The notes under the pieces were generated by a model, which ran no database searches, was not told where the DNA came from, and saw only the letters and a program-made list of their open reading frames with translations. This document shows, piece after piece, positions 17,752-27,083 of a stretch of DNA of 64,000 bases. Position 1 is the first letter of the stretch. Every line of letters begins with the position of its first letter. The translations under genes and the position numbers were made by a program. Origin of the DNA: CAMDMI01 sp036759185 (GTDB lineage Bacteria > Bacteroidota > Bacteroidia > Cytophagales > Flexibacteraceae); assembly GCA_036759185.1 (NCBI GenBank), contig DAIOVD010000001.1:17127-81126 (forward strand), read 5' to 3'.

Positions 17752-17795
17752 GAAACTAAAGTTTCACAGATCCGCAGTTGGTGACATTTGTTACA
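17752..17795 (-). promoter_or_regulatory. Second direct-repeat operator candidate and adjacent inverted repeat
   Basis: On the minus strand bases 17795-17781 read TGTAACAAATGTCAC, which differs by one base from the element at 17466-17480. Nearer the gene, 17752-17765 is an inverted repeat GAAACT-AA-AGTTTC. Both lie within 70 bases of the DUF2892 start. Together with the first copy this suggests one regulator acting on both promoters of the sulfur cluster. Confidence 0.5.
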
Positions 17796-17830
17796 CAACG
17801 CGTAATCAATTCAATTTCTGACCATCACAG

Positions 17831-18277
17831 TCAATGTCCATATTTCAGAACCAGGGCAAGCTGGCCAGCATGGTAGGCAGTGTGTGATATGATCCTTCCC
17901 AGGGCTTCTGCTTTTGACCTGGTTCCGAACTGGGGAGTTGTGATCAGTTGCTCCCAATCCTCGTCCGTCTGTTGGAGTATTGCCAGTTCCAGTTGAACAA
18001 AAGCATATTTTTCAAAGGAAAGTAAATCCTCCGGATTGGTCCACTCCCTGGTATCTTTCTGGTCGATGACGGTTCTGGCGGTAAAATGAAGATCATCAAC
18101 CCCGAATACATTTTTCGCAAACAGCAATTCGACTTCAGCGATGTGACGGATCAAAAATCCGGCTGAGTTGGGAACATGTCCGATTCTTTTTGTGGTATCC
18201 TCATTGTTCAGATTCTGAAGCAATGCTGAATACCGGGTTCTGGCTTCACGCCATTGAGAAAGAAATGATGTTGTCAT
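17831..18277 (-). CDS. DinB family protein
   Basis: A 148-residue four-helix-bundle protein of the DinB/YfiT group. The metal-binding histidines are placed as expected: one in LIRHIAEVE (about residue 45) and two in the C-terminal ISHTAYHAGQLALVLKY. Members are often thiol-dependent transferases using bacillithiol or mycothiol, but many have no known substrate. It is a single gene divergent from the SulP fusion. A thiol-transferase role next to the sulfur cluster is attractive but unproven. Confidence 0.85.
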   Translation of the reverse strand: MTTSFLSQWREARTRYSALLQNLNNEDTTKRIGHVPNSAGFLIRHIAEVELLFAKNVFGVDDLHFTARTVIDQKDTREWTNPEDLLSFEKYAFVQLELAILQQTDEDWEQLITTPQFGTRSKAEALGRIISHTAYHAGQLALVLKYGH

Positions 18278-18464
18278 AAAAAGGAAATCAAAGAGTTTGC
18301 GACAAAATGCACATTTCCAGTTGAATCCTCAATGAAATTCATCAAAGCCGGAATATTGTCTTTCAACCAAAATAATTGAAAACAACCCAATTCTCTGCAA
18401 TGAATTTCAAGTACATTCTTCTTATTGCATTGAATTTATAAAGTACCAAAGAGTTGCTTCTGGT

Positions 18465-20717
18465 ATGCCCGACAAACTACCGAATAATCCATCTACCTGG
18501 ATTCGCTATGATCTACCGGCGAGTCTTTCCGTTTTTTTTGTAGCCCTTCCTTTATGTCTCGGTGTAGCACTGGCTTCCGGGGCTCCATTGGCATCTGGGT
18601 TACTGGCAGGTGCTATTGGTGGGATCGTTGTGGGTTTACTAAGTTCGTCTCATGCCAGTGTGAGCGGCCCTGCAGCCGGAATGGTTGCCGTGGTGCTAAC
18701 ATGCTATGAACAACTGGGAAGTATTCCTGCATTTGGCATGGCTCTGGCAGTGGCTGGTCTCATCCAGATTCTGGCCGGATATCTCCGAATCGGATTTATA
18801 TCGGCATATATTCCAAAAAATATCATTCAAGGTTTGCTTACAGCCATTGGGATTATCTTGATTCTGAAGCAGATTCCACATGCAGTTGGTCTGGATAAAA
18901 GTTATGAAGGTGACTTCTCGTTTTTTCAGAAAGACGGAGAAAACACATTTTCTGAAATATGGAATGCCACATCTTTTTTCACACCCGGAGCTCTGATTCT
19001 TTCGATTACCTCGGTATTTTTTCTGGTTGCCTGGGATAAAACACCTTTGAGAAAGCTTGTCTTTTTCCCGCCATCGCTGTTCGTTGTCATCTTTGGTATC
19101 GGGGCGAATACACTTCTCTCATTCTATTTCCCTGACCTTGCCATTGGCGAAGAACACATGGTGCACCTTCCGTCTATTCACAATGGGGACCAGTTGGTGA
19201 TTTTACCCGATCCAGGCGCATTGCTAAGAAGCAAAACCTGGATTTCAGCCGTTACGATTGCAATTGTGGCATCACTGGAAACGCTCATCAATATCGAGGC
19301 AACCGATAACCTTGATCCATACCGAAGAGGGACCCCACCCAACAAAGAACTCTTTGCCCAGGGAACAGGAAATTTGATTTCAGGACTGATTGGTGGAATC
19401 CCCATTACATCAGTGGTGGTGAGAAGTTCCGTCAATCTGCAGGCGGGTGCCAGGAGTAAGGCATCTACCATTCTTCATGGCGTCTGGTTACTCGTCGGAT
19501 TCTTCTTTCTGTCCGGAGTGCTGAATAAAATTCCGTTATCTGTTTTGGCTGCTATTCTGATGATGGCAGGTTATAAACTCACGAAAGTGGAAGTCTTCAC
19601 TTCGATGTACAAAAAAGGCTTGTCACAATTTATACCTTTTCTGGTGACCTGCCTTGCAATTGTATTTACAGACCTTTTGACCGGAATTATCATTGGTTCC
19701 GGAGTGAGTATTATTTTCCTTCTGAAAAGCAATCTGGAAAATCCATTTATGGTGGTGGAGGAACGAAAACACATTGGTGACACAATGCGGATTACGTTGC
19801 CAAATCAAGTTTCCTTTCTGAATAAAGCCCGGATTCTCAAACAACTACGAAAAATACCAAAGAAAGAAAAGGTCATAATTGATGCCACTCAAACCCACTA
19901 CATTGATCCCGATGTGGTGGAAATCTTCCAGGATTTTATGAAAACTGAAGCCAAACAGAAAGGCATTCAATTGAATATACTGGGAATGGAAGCCCTGGGT
20001 GAAGGACGGGATCATATAGAATTTACCGGAGTACTGAACAAAGAGGCACAACAAAATCTTCACCCGGCCGAAATCCTGAATCTGCTCAAAGAAGGGAACA
20101 AGCGTTTTATGGAAGGTAATCCTTCCCACAAATATTTTGGACAACAAATCCTCGCCACATCCGACAACCAAAGTCCGATGGCGGTGGTAGTTAGTTGTAT
20201 TGATTCCAGAACGAGTCCTGAACTAATCCTGGACGCCGGAATCGGTGATTTGATCTCGATCCGGATTGCCGGGAATATCATTACGGATTCCATTGTCGGG
20301 AGTGTTGAAATTGCCTGTGCCGAAATTGGTGTAAACCTGGTGGTTGTGATGGGACATTCCAATTGTGGAGCTGTTACTCAGGCTATGCTGGGCAATGAAA
20401 GAGGGAACATCAAATGGATCAGTTCTGAAATTGAGCCCAGCGTGATTCAAGCCGGGTTAAGAGAACCGGAACGAGCTGAAATTACCCCAGGGTTTATCAA
20501 TCAGGTTTCAATGCTGAACCTTCGTCATTCGGTTCTAAAACTGAAACGCCTGAGTCCTTTCCTGGAGGCAGGAATAAAGAAAGGTCAAATCGGGCTGGTG
20601 GCAGGATTTTATGATACGACAACAGGTAAGGTAACATTTGATAAAATGGAATATTCCGGAAGCACGTATATCGTGCCTCCGTCTGAAACCACTGACATTG
20701 CCACAGATACTGTCTGA
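18465..20717 (+). CDS. SulP-family anion transporter fused to a beta-carbonic anhydrase
   Basis: A 750-residue fusion. Residues about 1-420 are a SulP (SLC26-like) membrane transporter (LPLCLGVALASGAPL, SGPAAGM and NLISGLIGGIPITSVVVRSS are visible). About 430-520 is a STAS-like domain, and about 540-730 is a beta-class carbonic anhydrase. The zinc ligands and the D-R dyad are present in SCIDSRTS (Cys about 577) and MGHSNCGA (His about 630, Cys about 633). Such fusions are thought to import bicarbonate and convert it at the membrane, supplying carbon for carboxylation or controlling pH. It stands alone between DinB and the convergent kinase gene. No promoter core was recognised in its 187-base leader. 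Confidence 0.92.
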   Translation: MPDKLPNNPSTWIRYDLPASLSVFFVALPLCLGVALASGAPLASGLLAGAIGGIVVGLLSSSHASVSGPAAGMVAVVLTCYEQLGSIPAFGMALAVAGLIQILAGYLRIGFISAYIPKNIIQGLLTAIGIILILKQIPHAVGLDKSYEGDFSFFQKDGENTFSEIWNATSFFTPGALILSITSVFFLVAWDKTPLRKLVFFPPSLFVVIFGIGANTLLSFYFPDLAIGEEHMVHLPSIHNGDQLVILPDPGALLRSKTWISAVTIAIVASLETLINIEATDNLDPYRRGTPPNKELFAQGTGNLISGLIGGIPITSVVVRSSVNLQAGARSKASTILHGVWLLVGFFFLSGVLNKIPLSVLAAILMMAGYKLTKVEVFTSMYKKGLSQFIPFLVTCLAIVFTDLLTGIIIGSGVSIIFLLKSNLENPFMVVEERKHIGDTMRITLPNQVSFLNKARILKQLRKIPKKEKVIIDATQTHYIDPDVVEIFQDFMKTEAKQKGIQLNILGMEALGEGRDHIEFTGVLNKEAQQNLHPAEILNLLKEGNKRFMEGNPSHKYFGQQILATSDNQSPMAVVVSCIDSRTSPELILDAGIGDLISIRIAGNIITDSIVGSVEIACAEIGVNLVVVMGHSNCGAVTQAMLGNERGNIKWISSEIEPSVIQAGLREPERAEITPGFINQVSMLNLRHSVLKLKRLSPFLEAGIKKGQIGLVAGFYDTTTGKVTFDKMEYSGSTYIVPPSETTDIATDTV

Positions 20718-20734
20718 TCAACCTTGTCCTGTTA

Positions 20735-22660
20735 TTACATCGGAATCTTAATCACCACACTGCACCCTTTTCCAGGTTTGCTGTCGATTTCGACCCCTCC
20801 TTTCAGATAAGCAATTCTTGTACGGATGTTCCGCAAACCCACTCCCTCTACCACATGAGAAGCAGGATCAAATCCTTTGCCATTGTCTTCAACACATAAA
20901 TTTAATTCCTTGTTTTCCAGGGACAACTGAATGTAGACATCGCTGGCTTCTGAATGTTTCAGAATATTTCCCATCAACTCCTGGATCACCCGAAACAATA
21001 CCAGTTCGATCGTGTGGTCAAGCCGGTAATCCAATCCACTGATTTCCAGATGAACGCGAATGGCACCCTGGATTTTCTGGACGAAATCACGGACGGCACC
21101 CGCCAGGCCCGAACGAAGCAGGGCATTCGACAACATTGTGTGCGAAACCGAACGAACTTCTTTGAGACTGTCTTCCACCAGTGAACGCGTATTTTCCAGC
21201 AACTGCTGCTGCTCTCCGGACCTTGACTCGAGACTCGCCAGATTGAGGTGAGCGGCTACCAGTTGCTGACCTATTCCATCATGCAACTCCCTTGCGATGC
21301 GGGATCTTTCCTTTTCTTCTGCATCCAGAATTTCCTTCGCCAGTTTCTCCTGCAACGCAAATCGCTCCGCTTCTGCCTGTCGTTTCTGATTCAGATTTTT
21401 CCGTTGGATCCAAAGCCAGACCACTACCGCGATGAGCAAACAAAAAACAACACCCGCCAACATCAGGAAACGCTGACGCTGAATCCGATCTTTTTGTATC
21501 TGATTTTCAGTCAAAAGGAGTTTCTTCTCCTGTTCCTTCTGTTCAGTTTCATACCGGGTTCGCAACTGCGAATAGCGCTCCGCCATTTGGGATGAAAAGA
21601 GGGAATCTTTCAGAACTTCTGCTTTGTCATAAGCATCCAGGGCTTTCTGATCCTGATGAGTTTGAATGTACAAATCCCCAAAACTTCGGTAAATCCGGGG
21701 AAGATGATCGTCCAGTTGTTCGTTTAATGCTAGTTGTTCTGCTTCCAGCAACAGTTGTTCAGCCAGCATTGTATTTCCCGACTCCAGTTCTTTATTGGCC
21801 AGATTGGTTGCATACAGAATCTGATCAAGAGTATGACGTGATGCCCTTGCAATGGTCAGGGCTTTGCGAAACAATTTCCGGCATTCATCCTGCCGTCCCA
21901 ACATATTGAGATCAAACCCAACATTGTTCAGACTGGCCAGCCATCGAAGGGTATCTTTTTGTTCCTCGAAAAATCCTGAGGCTTCCTGATCCAATAAAAG
22001 TGCTTTGGCATAATTTCCTTCATGCCCTGAAACCATCGCCAGATAACCTTTGGCGGTTGCTGCAGAAGCCTGGTCACCTGTTTTCCTGGCCAATTCCAGG
22101 GCCTCTTTTGCCATCCCTTTCATTTGCTTGAAATCTTTGAGCCAGTGAAGGATTCCACAGATATTTGACAAGGTCTGGGAAAGAGCTATATCATTTTTCA
22201 ATTCAGAAAAGCCCCGTCTGGCCTGCATTTGTGCTTCCAATGCTTCCGGGTACTGCGCCATTTCCGTCAGACACACTCCAATTTTCGACCATGAAGAGGC
22301 CACTCCCGCCTGATCCTTTATCTCTTTCCGGATGGACAGAGCTTTGCGGTGCCACACTAATGCCGAAGCATATTCGGATTGGGTGTTGTGATACAATCCA
22401 AGATCGTTGTAACCCTGGGCGAGTTCTTTTCGGAGTCCTTTTGCATTGGCGAGCTGAATTTCTGATTCCGCCAGTTTTTTTGCTGCCACCGGATCCTCAA
22501 AAAGGCAGATCCAGTGAAGTTCGGTCATGAGTCTCAGTTTCTGAGTATCGGATCCGGATACGGAAATCTCTTTTTCGAGACGGATTCTCTCCGGATTCAT
22601 CGCTGGCAGATCAAATGAAACCACAATAAGAAGAAGCGAAAACCAGATTCGGAACTTCAT
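20735..22660 (-). CDS. TPR-repeat sensor histidine kinase (HisKA_3)
   Basis: A 641-residue kinase. A signal peptide (about 1-20) is followed by several tetratricopeptide repeats of the periplasmic kind (about 40-370; GYNDLGLYHNTQSEYASAL), a membrane helix (about 398-418) and a coiled coil. The HisKA_3 box SRIARELHDGIGQQL has its phospho-acceptor His near 460, and the HATPase has VEDNGKGFDP and GVGLRNIRTR. It overlaps the response regulator gene before it by four bases (ATGA), so the pair forms a NarL-type two-component system. The TPR domain is the likely sensor or partner-binding part; the signal is unknown. Confidence 0.9.
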   Translation of the reverse strand: MKFRIWFSLLLIVVSFDLPAMNPERIRLEKEISVSGSDTQKLRLMTELHWICLFEDPVAAKKLAESEIQLANAKGLRKELAQGYNDLGLYHNTQSEYASALVWHRKALSIRKEIKDQAGVASSWSKIGVCLTEMAQYPEALEAQMQARRGFSELKNDIALSQTLSNICGILHWLKDFKQMKGMAKEALELARKTGDQASAATAKGYLAMVSGHEGNYAKALLLDQEASGFFEEQKDTLRWLASLNNVGFDLNMLGRQDECRKLFRKALTIARASRHTLDQILYATNLANKELESGNTMLAEQLLLEAEQLALNEQLDDHLPRIYRSFGDLYIQTHQDQKALDAYDKAEVLKDSLFSSQMAERYSQLRTRYETEQKEQEKKLLLTENQIQKDRIQRQRFLMLAGVVFCLLIAVVVWLWIQRKNLNQKRQAEAERFALQEKLAKEILDAEEKERSRIARELHDGIGQQLVAAHLNLASLESRSGEQQQLLENTRSLVEDSLKEVRSVSHTMLSNALLRSGLAGAVRDFVQKIQGAIRVHLEISGLDYRLDHTIELVLFRVIQELMGNILKHSEASDVYIQLSLENKELNLCVEDNGKGFDPASHVVEGVGLRNIRTRIAYLKGGVEIDSKPGKGCSVVIKIPM

Positions 22661-23313
22661 GAAATCCAGCCTTTTTCGATCGCCATTTTAACCAGACCTA
22701 CAGCAGACTTTGCTTCCGTCTTTCGCATTATGTTTTTCCGGTGGGTTTCAACCGTTTGAGGAGAAATGAATAAGGTTTCAGCGATCTGCTCATTGCTTTT
22801 TTCCTGTGCAATGCAATTCACAATTTCCATTTCTCTTGGAGTGAGAATAATCCGCTCTTTGTCAGGCCGGGTTTCATTTTCAGGTTTTCCTTTCAGGAAA
22901 GATTCCACGGCGCCATCGCTGAAAAAGGTCTTGCCATCCATAATAAATGACAATGCCTTTCCTAATTCCTCTTTTCCAGTACTTTTAAGAATGTAGCCAT
23001 GAACGCCGGCATCGACCATTTTGCTGATTTTCGCATAGTCATGATGCATCGACAGTGCCAGCACTTTCATGTGAGGATGAGTGGACCGGATCTGTCGGGT
23101 GAGTTCGATTCCATCCATCTCCGGCATTTCCAGATCGGTGATCAGAATATCCGGATTGAGATTCCTGATTTCTGCAAGGGCATTTGATGGCTTGGTGGAT
23201 GTTCCCACAACTGTAAAACCAGGTACATTTTTCATCAACGCAATCATACCATCGAGAACCATCTGATGATCATCAACGAGAAAAACGGACCATACGTTTG
23301 AAAGTGTTGCCAA
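22657..23313 (-). CDS. LuxR/NarL-type response regulator
   Basis: A 218-residue regulator with a receiver domain (VDDH at 13-16 and phospho-acceptor Asp60 in LITDLEMPEMDG) and a LuxR-type helix-turn-helix (about 150-210; LTPREMEIVNCIAQ with IAETLFISPQTVETH). The start is a TTG at 23311-23313; no ATG or GTG lies before the first receiver strand. It is the first gene of the two-gene operon with the TPR kinase and is probably its partner. Targets are not visible in the window. Confidence 0.92.
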   Translation of the reverse strand: MATLSNVWSVFLVDDHQMVLDGMIALMKNVPGFTVVGTSTKPSNALAEIRNLNPDILITDLEMPEMDGIELTRQIRSTHPHMKVLALSMHHDYAKISKMVDAGVHGYILKSTGKEELGKALSFIMDGKTFFSDGAVESFLKGKPENETRPDKERIILTPREMEIVNCIAQEKSNEQIAETLFISPQTVETHRKNIMRKTEAKSAVGLVKMAIEKGWIS

Positions 23314-23417
23314 AGAACCGGAGTCAATTGGCGGCTAAATTGAACTTCTGTTTTCATAAAATCAATCTTAAGTAAGAGCGCTTTTGTATATGTACCGGAT
23401 GAAACGATTTTGCAGAA

Positions 23418-24947
23418 TTAGGGAGTCTGACTTTTTTCTGCCGCTTCTCTTTGTTTTCGCAAACGGCGGTTCAGGCTGACCTGCTTTGCCAGTATATAAC
23501 CCGCTTTCACAAGGCGAACAACCGGCATATGGTAACTCAGGGAAAACTCCCAGTGGTTGGCCATAGAATTACTTTCAAAGAAATAATAATCGATATTGAA
23601 GGCTGAGGCACCTACTGACCCCGTCAGTCCAAAATTAGCCCCTTTCAAATGTTTGGGTAACAGACGAACGTCTGATTTGGGATTGTAGACAGAACCATTC
23701 GCCAGTTCTTTATTCAGAGCAATGGATCCGGAATCAGAGTTAAACCGCACATCACCATTGGTTTGCCGAATGATTCCGCCACGAATAATCAAGCCATAAT
23801 AGGATGTTCGCGAAACAAAGCTTGACTTGTCAAGAAATTGAGACTTAATAAAATACGTAACCAGATCGATTCCCCCTTCAACACCCCAACGGGAGGAATT
23901 CACAAAATAACCATCCATTCTTGGAACCCGCTGAAGAGGCATTGAAGACTTTTCATCTGTGTGTCCCCTGTCAAAATTCTCTTTAAAATAAAAGCTGCCT
24001 TTGTCGTAATGGCCAGCAAAATATATGGTCCCGATCCGGTAGCCCGCCATCAAGCCATAGGAAGGAAACAGGTCAGCACCAAAATTAGCGATCCCGGTTT
24101 GCAGACGTGGTCCAAGAAAAAAGAAGGGCTGAACATCCATCACTTTCGCCGATTTCTCTCCAAATACCTGATCCCACGATTCCTTAACAGTGGTTGTGGT
24201 CGTTGTTTTGTCAATGCTGTTTCCGTAATTATCGCTGTAAATCGTTTCCGTTTTTATCGTGGTCTTCACATCCCGCTTATAGTTTTCCGCCCAGGTGGCC
24301 ATTCCACGGTATGAAAACAATTTTGGATTTAAGAGGGCTTTTTGCGGCGATATTCCCACAAATATTGAAGGAACCGCCTTTGCGCCGGCAAAAATACTTC
24401 CGGGATTATTGAAGCCTCCTTCAAAATAATATCGGGCCCCAATTTTCACCGGGCCAAGCAAAACGCTCAATCCGAGATTTGCATTGAATCCGAATCCACC
24501 ATCTCCCCGACCAGATTCGGCGTGGTTTGGATCTGTACCCATATGTCCATACACTCCAACTCCCATGTGGGGAATCAGGTTGAAGTTCTTGTATTTGGTT
24601 AATGGCATTGGGAAATTAATGTTGAACGAATACCGGGATCCTTTCAGATTAACAACTCTGCCAGAATCTGGTTTGGTAAAGTATCCTTGCTGGTAATTGA
24701 GGTTGCAGAAGCCAAACAGATCGAGTGAAGGACCAATCCAGATGGTGTTTTTGGCTTTGTAACCAAATTTCGGATTGGGTCGAATGGCTTCGACTCCACA
24801 ATTGGTCATGGAAAGTATCAGTTCGCTTTTTGCGTCGGAGGACGATTGCCCATTGGTAAAGAGCGGGATGACCACGAAAAGAAGGATGCAACCGAAATGG
24901 ATAATCCGGTTGGATGCTGCAGAAAAAACAGTGTAAAAATGTGCCAT
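23418..24947 (-). CDS. Putative outer-membrane beta-barrel protein of unknown function
   Basis: About 509 residues with a signal peptide (about 1-34, IIHFGCILLFVVIPLFTNGQ) and many amphipathic beta strands rich in glycine and aromatic residues (for example LIPHMGVGVYGHMG and VKIGARYYFEGG). The ATG at 24947 is preferred to one at 24992 because it puts the signal peptide near the N-terminus. It does not match a family recognised here. It lies 104 bases downstream of nothing on its strand except the two-component operon that continues after it, and no terminator is seen between them. Confidence 0.62.
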   Translation of the reverse strand: MAHFYTVFSAASNRIIHFGCILLFVVIPLFTNGQSSSDAKSELILSMTNCGVEAIRPNPKFGYKAKNTIWIGPSLDLFGFCNLNYQQGYFTKPDSGRVVNLKGSRYSFNINFPMPLTKYKNFNLIPHMGVGVYGHMGTDPNHAESGRGDGGFGFNANLGLSVLLGPVKIGARYYFEGGFNNPGSIFAGAKAVPSIFVGISPQKALLNPKLFSYRGMATWAENYKRDVKTTIKTETIYSDNYGNSIDKTTTTTTVKESWDQVFGEKSAKVMDVQPFFFLGPRLQTGIANFGADLFPSYGLMAGYRIGTIYFAGHYDKGSFYFKENFDRGHTDEKSSMPLQRVPRMDGYFVNSSRWGVEGGIDLVTYFIKSQFLDKSSFVSRTSYYGLIIRGGIIRQTNGDVRFNSDSGSIALNKELANGSVYNPKSDVRLLPKHLKGANFGLTGSVGASAFNIDYYFFESNSMANHWEFSLSYHMPVVRLVKAGYILAKQVSLNRRLRKQREAAEKSQTP

Positions 24948-25114
24948 GGAGCCAGACTGATTTTGTTTCTGCAAAGGACCTACTGAGTCCACAGTCTTCT
25001 ATACCCGCCAATGGGTATTTACGTACCGTCTGTTAAATTAGAGTCGAACCACAAAAAGGCGGAGACCCTTTCATGCAAAACCAGAATGATATAAAAGAAA
25101 AAGATGCTCGGAAT

Positions 25115-25999
25115 CTATTTTCGATTCACAAAATAGACCCCAAGCAGAATTCCCAAAAGACCAAGTCCCTGAACGATTTCAACAGGCTCTCCATCTGCCA
25201 CTCCCCACAAAACCGAAATGATCGGCATAATGTAGGTAACTGAACTTGCTGTGAGGGGACCGGAAATCTGAATCAGCTTATTGAACAGAACCAGAGCAAA
25301 GGCAGTCCCGAGCAAACCAAGAATGGCCACATAACCGGCTGCTTCCCAGGCACCATCGACATGCTGCATTTTATGGATAAAGTCGGTACAGCCAAATAAA
25401 ATAAATGTGGCAATGGGTCCGATGGCAACGATGGTAGCGGCTGAAAGTGCGAGAGGTTCAAAATTGGAAAAGCGGATTTTGAGAATATTCACATTCAAAG
25501 CATATAGGAGCGTAGCAAATATCACTGGCCACACATAGACATTCACTTCTATGGCACCGCCTGATTTCATAAATGCCAGAACCACAGCACCTCCGAGTCC
25601 GATCAGGAGTCCCATCCATTTCACCCAATTGTATTTCTGTTGAAAAAACAAGGTTCCAACAAGTACAGTAAACAAGGGCGTCACGGCATTCAGCATACCA
25701 GAAAGGGAACTCTGAATTTTGCTCCCTGCCCAGGAAAACAACATACTGGGAAATAGGCTGCCGATGCTTCCGGCAAGTAAAAGCCAGCCCCAGATTCCGG
25801 ACGGAATCTTTTTTCTTTCAACCCAGAAAATGGGGATGAAAGCCAGAAACGCATAAAAAATCCGGAGTGAGCCGACCTCAAGCGGTGAGAGAACAATACT
25901 GGCTTTCTTAATCAGAATAAATGATGTACCCCAGATAACGGACGTGATCCCCAGCAGAAGGATGCTCAGATTTCGGTTCGACGATGAACTCTCCTGCAT
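25115..25999 (-). CDS. EamA/DMT-family membrane transporter
   Basis: A 294-residue inner-membrane protein with ten predicted transmembrane helices in two EamA repeats (SVIWGTSFILIKKA in the first, SVTYIMPIISVLWG in the second). The drug/metabolite transporter superfamily exports amino acids, nucleosides and other small molecules; the substrate here is unknown. Its ATG overlaps the DusB stop by one base (TGATG), so the two genes are cotranscribed. Confidence 0.88.
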   Translation of the reverse strand: MQESSSSNRNLSILLLGITSVIWGTSFILIKKASIVLSPLEVGSLRIFYAFLAFIPIFWVERKKIPSGIWGWLLLAGSIGSLFPSMLFSWAGSKIQSSLSGMLNAVTPLFTVLVGTLFFQQKYNWVKWMGLLIGLGGAVVLAFMKSGGAIEVNVYVWPVIFATLLYALNVNILKIRFSNFEPLALSAATIVAIGPIATFILFGCTDFIHKMQHVDGAWEAAGYVAILGLLGTAFALVLFNKLIQISGPLTASSVTYIMPIISVLWGVADGEPVEIVQGLGLLGILLGVYFVNRK

Positions 26000-26988
26000 C
26001 AGGCTTCTACAAAAGCAAAGCGATTCCGGATATCTTCCAAGGTTTCCAAAACTTCTTCTGCCGAATTAGAAGTCACCAGTTTCATCCGGAAGGGCTTGAA
26101 ATCGGGAATATGCTTGAAGTAATTGGTGTAGTGTCTCCTCATTTCCACAAGCCCCAGTCCAGGTCCTTTCCATTTTAATGAAAACTCCAGATGAGCTTTG
26201 CACACATCCACACGCTGGTTCAAATCAGGGGGTGGAAGATGTTCTCCGGTTTTGAGAAAGTGTTTTACTTCGTTGAAAAACCAGGGATATCCAATGGCAG
26301 CACGACCGATCATGATGCCATCGACGCCATACCGGTTTTTGTATTCGAGGGCTTTTTCCGGAGAATCAATGTCGCCATTACCAAAAATAGGAATGGTGAT
26401 CCGGGGATTTTCCTTAAGGCGACCGATCAACGTCCAGTCGGCATCGCCTTTGTACATCTGAACCCGGGTTCTTCCGTGAATGGTGAGTGCCTGAATGCCA
26501 ATGTCCTGCAATCGTTCCGCTACCTCCAGGATATTTTTGGTCGTATCATCCCAACCCAGCCTTGTTTTCACTGTAACCGGAAGGTGGCTGGCTTTGACAA
26601 CGGTCTCCGTCATCTTCACCATTTTGGGAATATCCTGAAGAAGGGCAGCACCGGCTCCTTTGCAGGCGACTTGTTTTACAGGACAACCATAATTGATGTC
26701 AACCAGATCCGGACCAGCAGCAGTGGCAATTTCAGCTGACTTCCGCATGCTTTCGATATCTGAACCAAACAATTGAATTCCAATGGGCCGCTCGTATTCA
26801 AAAATGTCGAGCTTTTGCACACTCTTGGCTGCGTCACGGATTAGACCTTCGGAGGAAATAAATTCCGTGTACATCAGGTCAGCTCCGTTCTGCTTACAGA
26901 CCGCCCGGAAAGGCGGATCGCTTACATCCTCCATGGGAGCAAGCAACAATGGAAATTCCGGAAGCTGGACTGGACCAATTGACGGCAT
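25999..26988 (-). CDS. dusB: tRNA-dihydrouridine synthase (DusB type)
   Basis: A 329-residue FMN enzyme that reduces uridines in the tRNA D-loop. It has the N-terminal LLAPMEDVSDPPFR barrel entry, the catalytic-cysteine motif DINYGCPVKQVACKGAGAAL, the phosphate-binding IPIFGNGDI, and the C-terminal helical domain. The length fits the family. It is the first gene of a two-gene unit with the EamA transporter. A TATATTTG promoter core lies 25 bases upstream. Confidence 0.93.
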   Translation of the reverse strand: MPSIGPVQLPEFPLLLAPMEDVSDPPFRAVCKQNGADLMYTEFISSEGLIRDAAKSVQKLDIFEYERPIGIQLFGSDIESMRKSAEIATAAGPDLVDINYGCPVKQVACKGAGAALLQDIPKMVKMTETVVKASHLPVTVKTRLGWDDTTKNILEVAERLQDIGIQALTIHGRTRVQMYKGDADWTLIGRLKENPRITIPIFGNGDIDSPEKALEYKNRYGVDGIMIGRAAIGYPWFFNEVKHFLKTGEHLPPPDLNQRVDVCKAHLEFSLKWKGPGLGLVEMRRHYTNYFKHIPDFKPFRMKLVTSNSAEEVLETLEDIRNRFAFVEA

Positions 26989-27013
26989 AGCAGATAAAAT
27001 GCGTTTGAAGCCG

Positions 27014-27021
27014 CAAATATA
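27014..27021 (-). promoter_or_regulatory. Promoter -7 element for dusB
   Basis: The minus strand reads TATATTTG, an exact match to TAnnTTTG, 25 bases before the dusB ATG. No TTG is found at the usual upstream distance, so only the core is supported. Confidence 0.4.
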
Positions 27022-27083
27022 AGGAAATAAGCAGGTTGAAGGCTATGTGATACGGAATCCGACGAACAGCGGACTGTTAGGAA

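Noticed and set aside
17466..17795. CRISPR or tandem repeat array
   Set aside because: Only two 15-base copies occur, about 315 bases apart with a gene between; operator sites explain them better.
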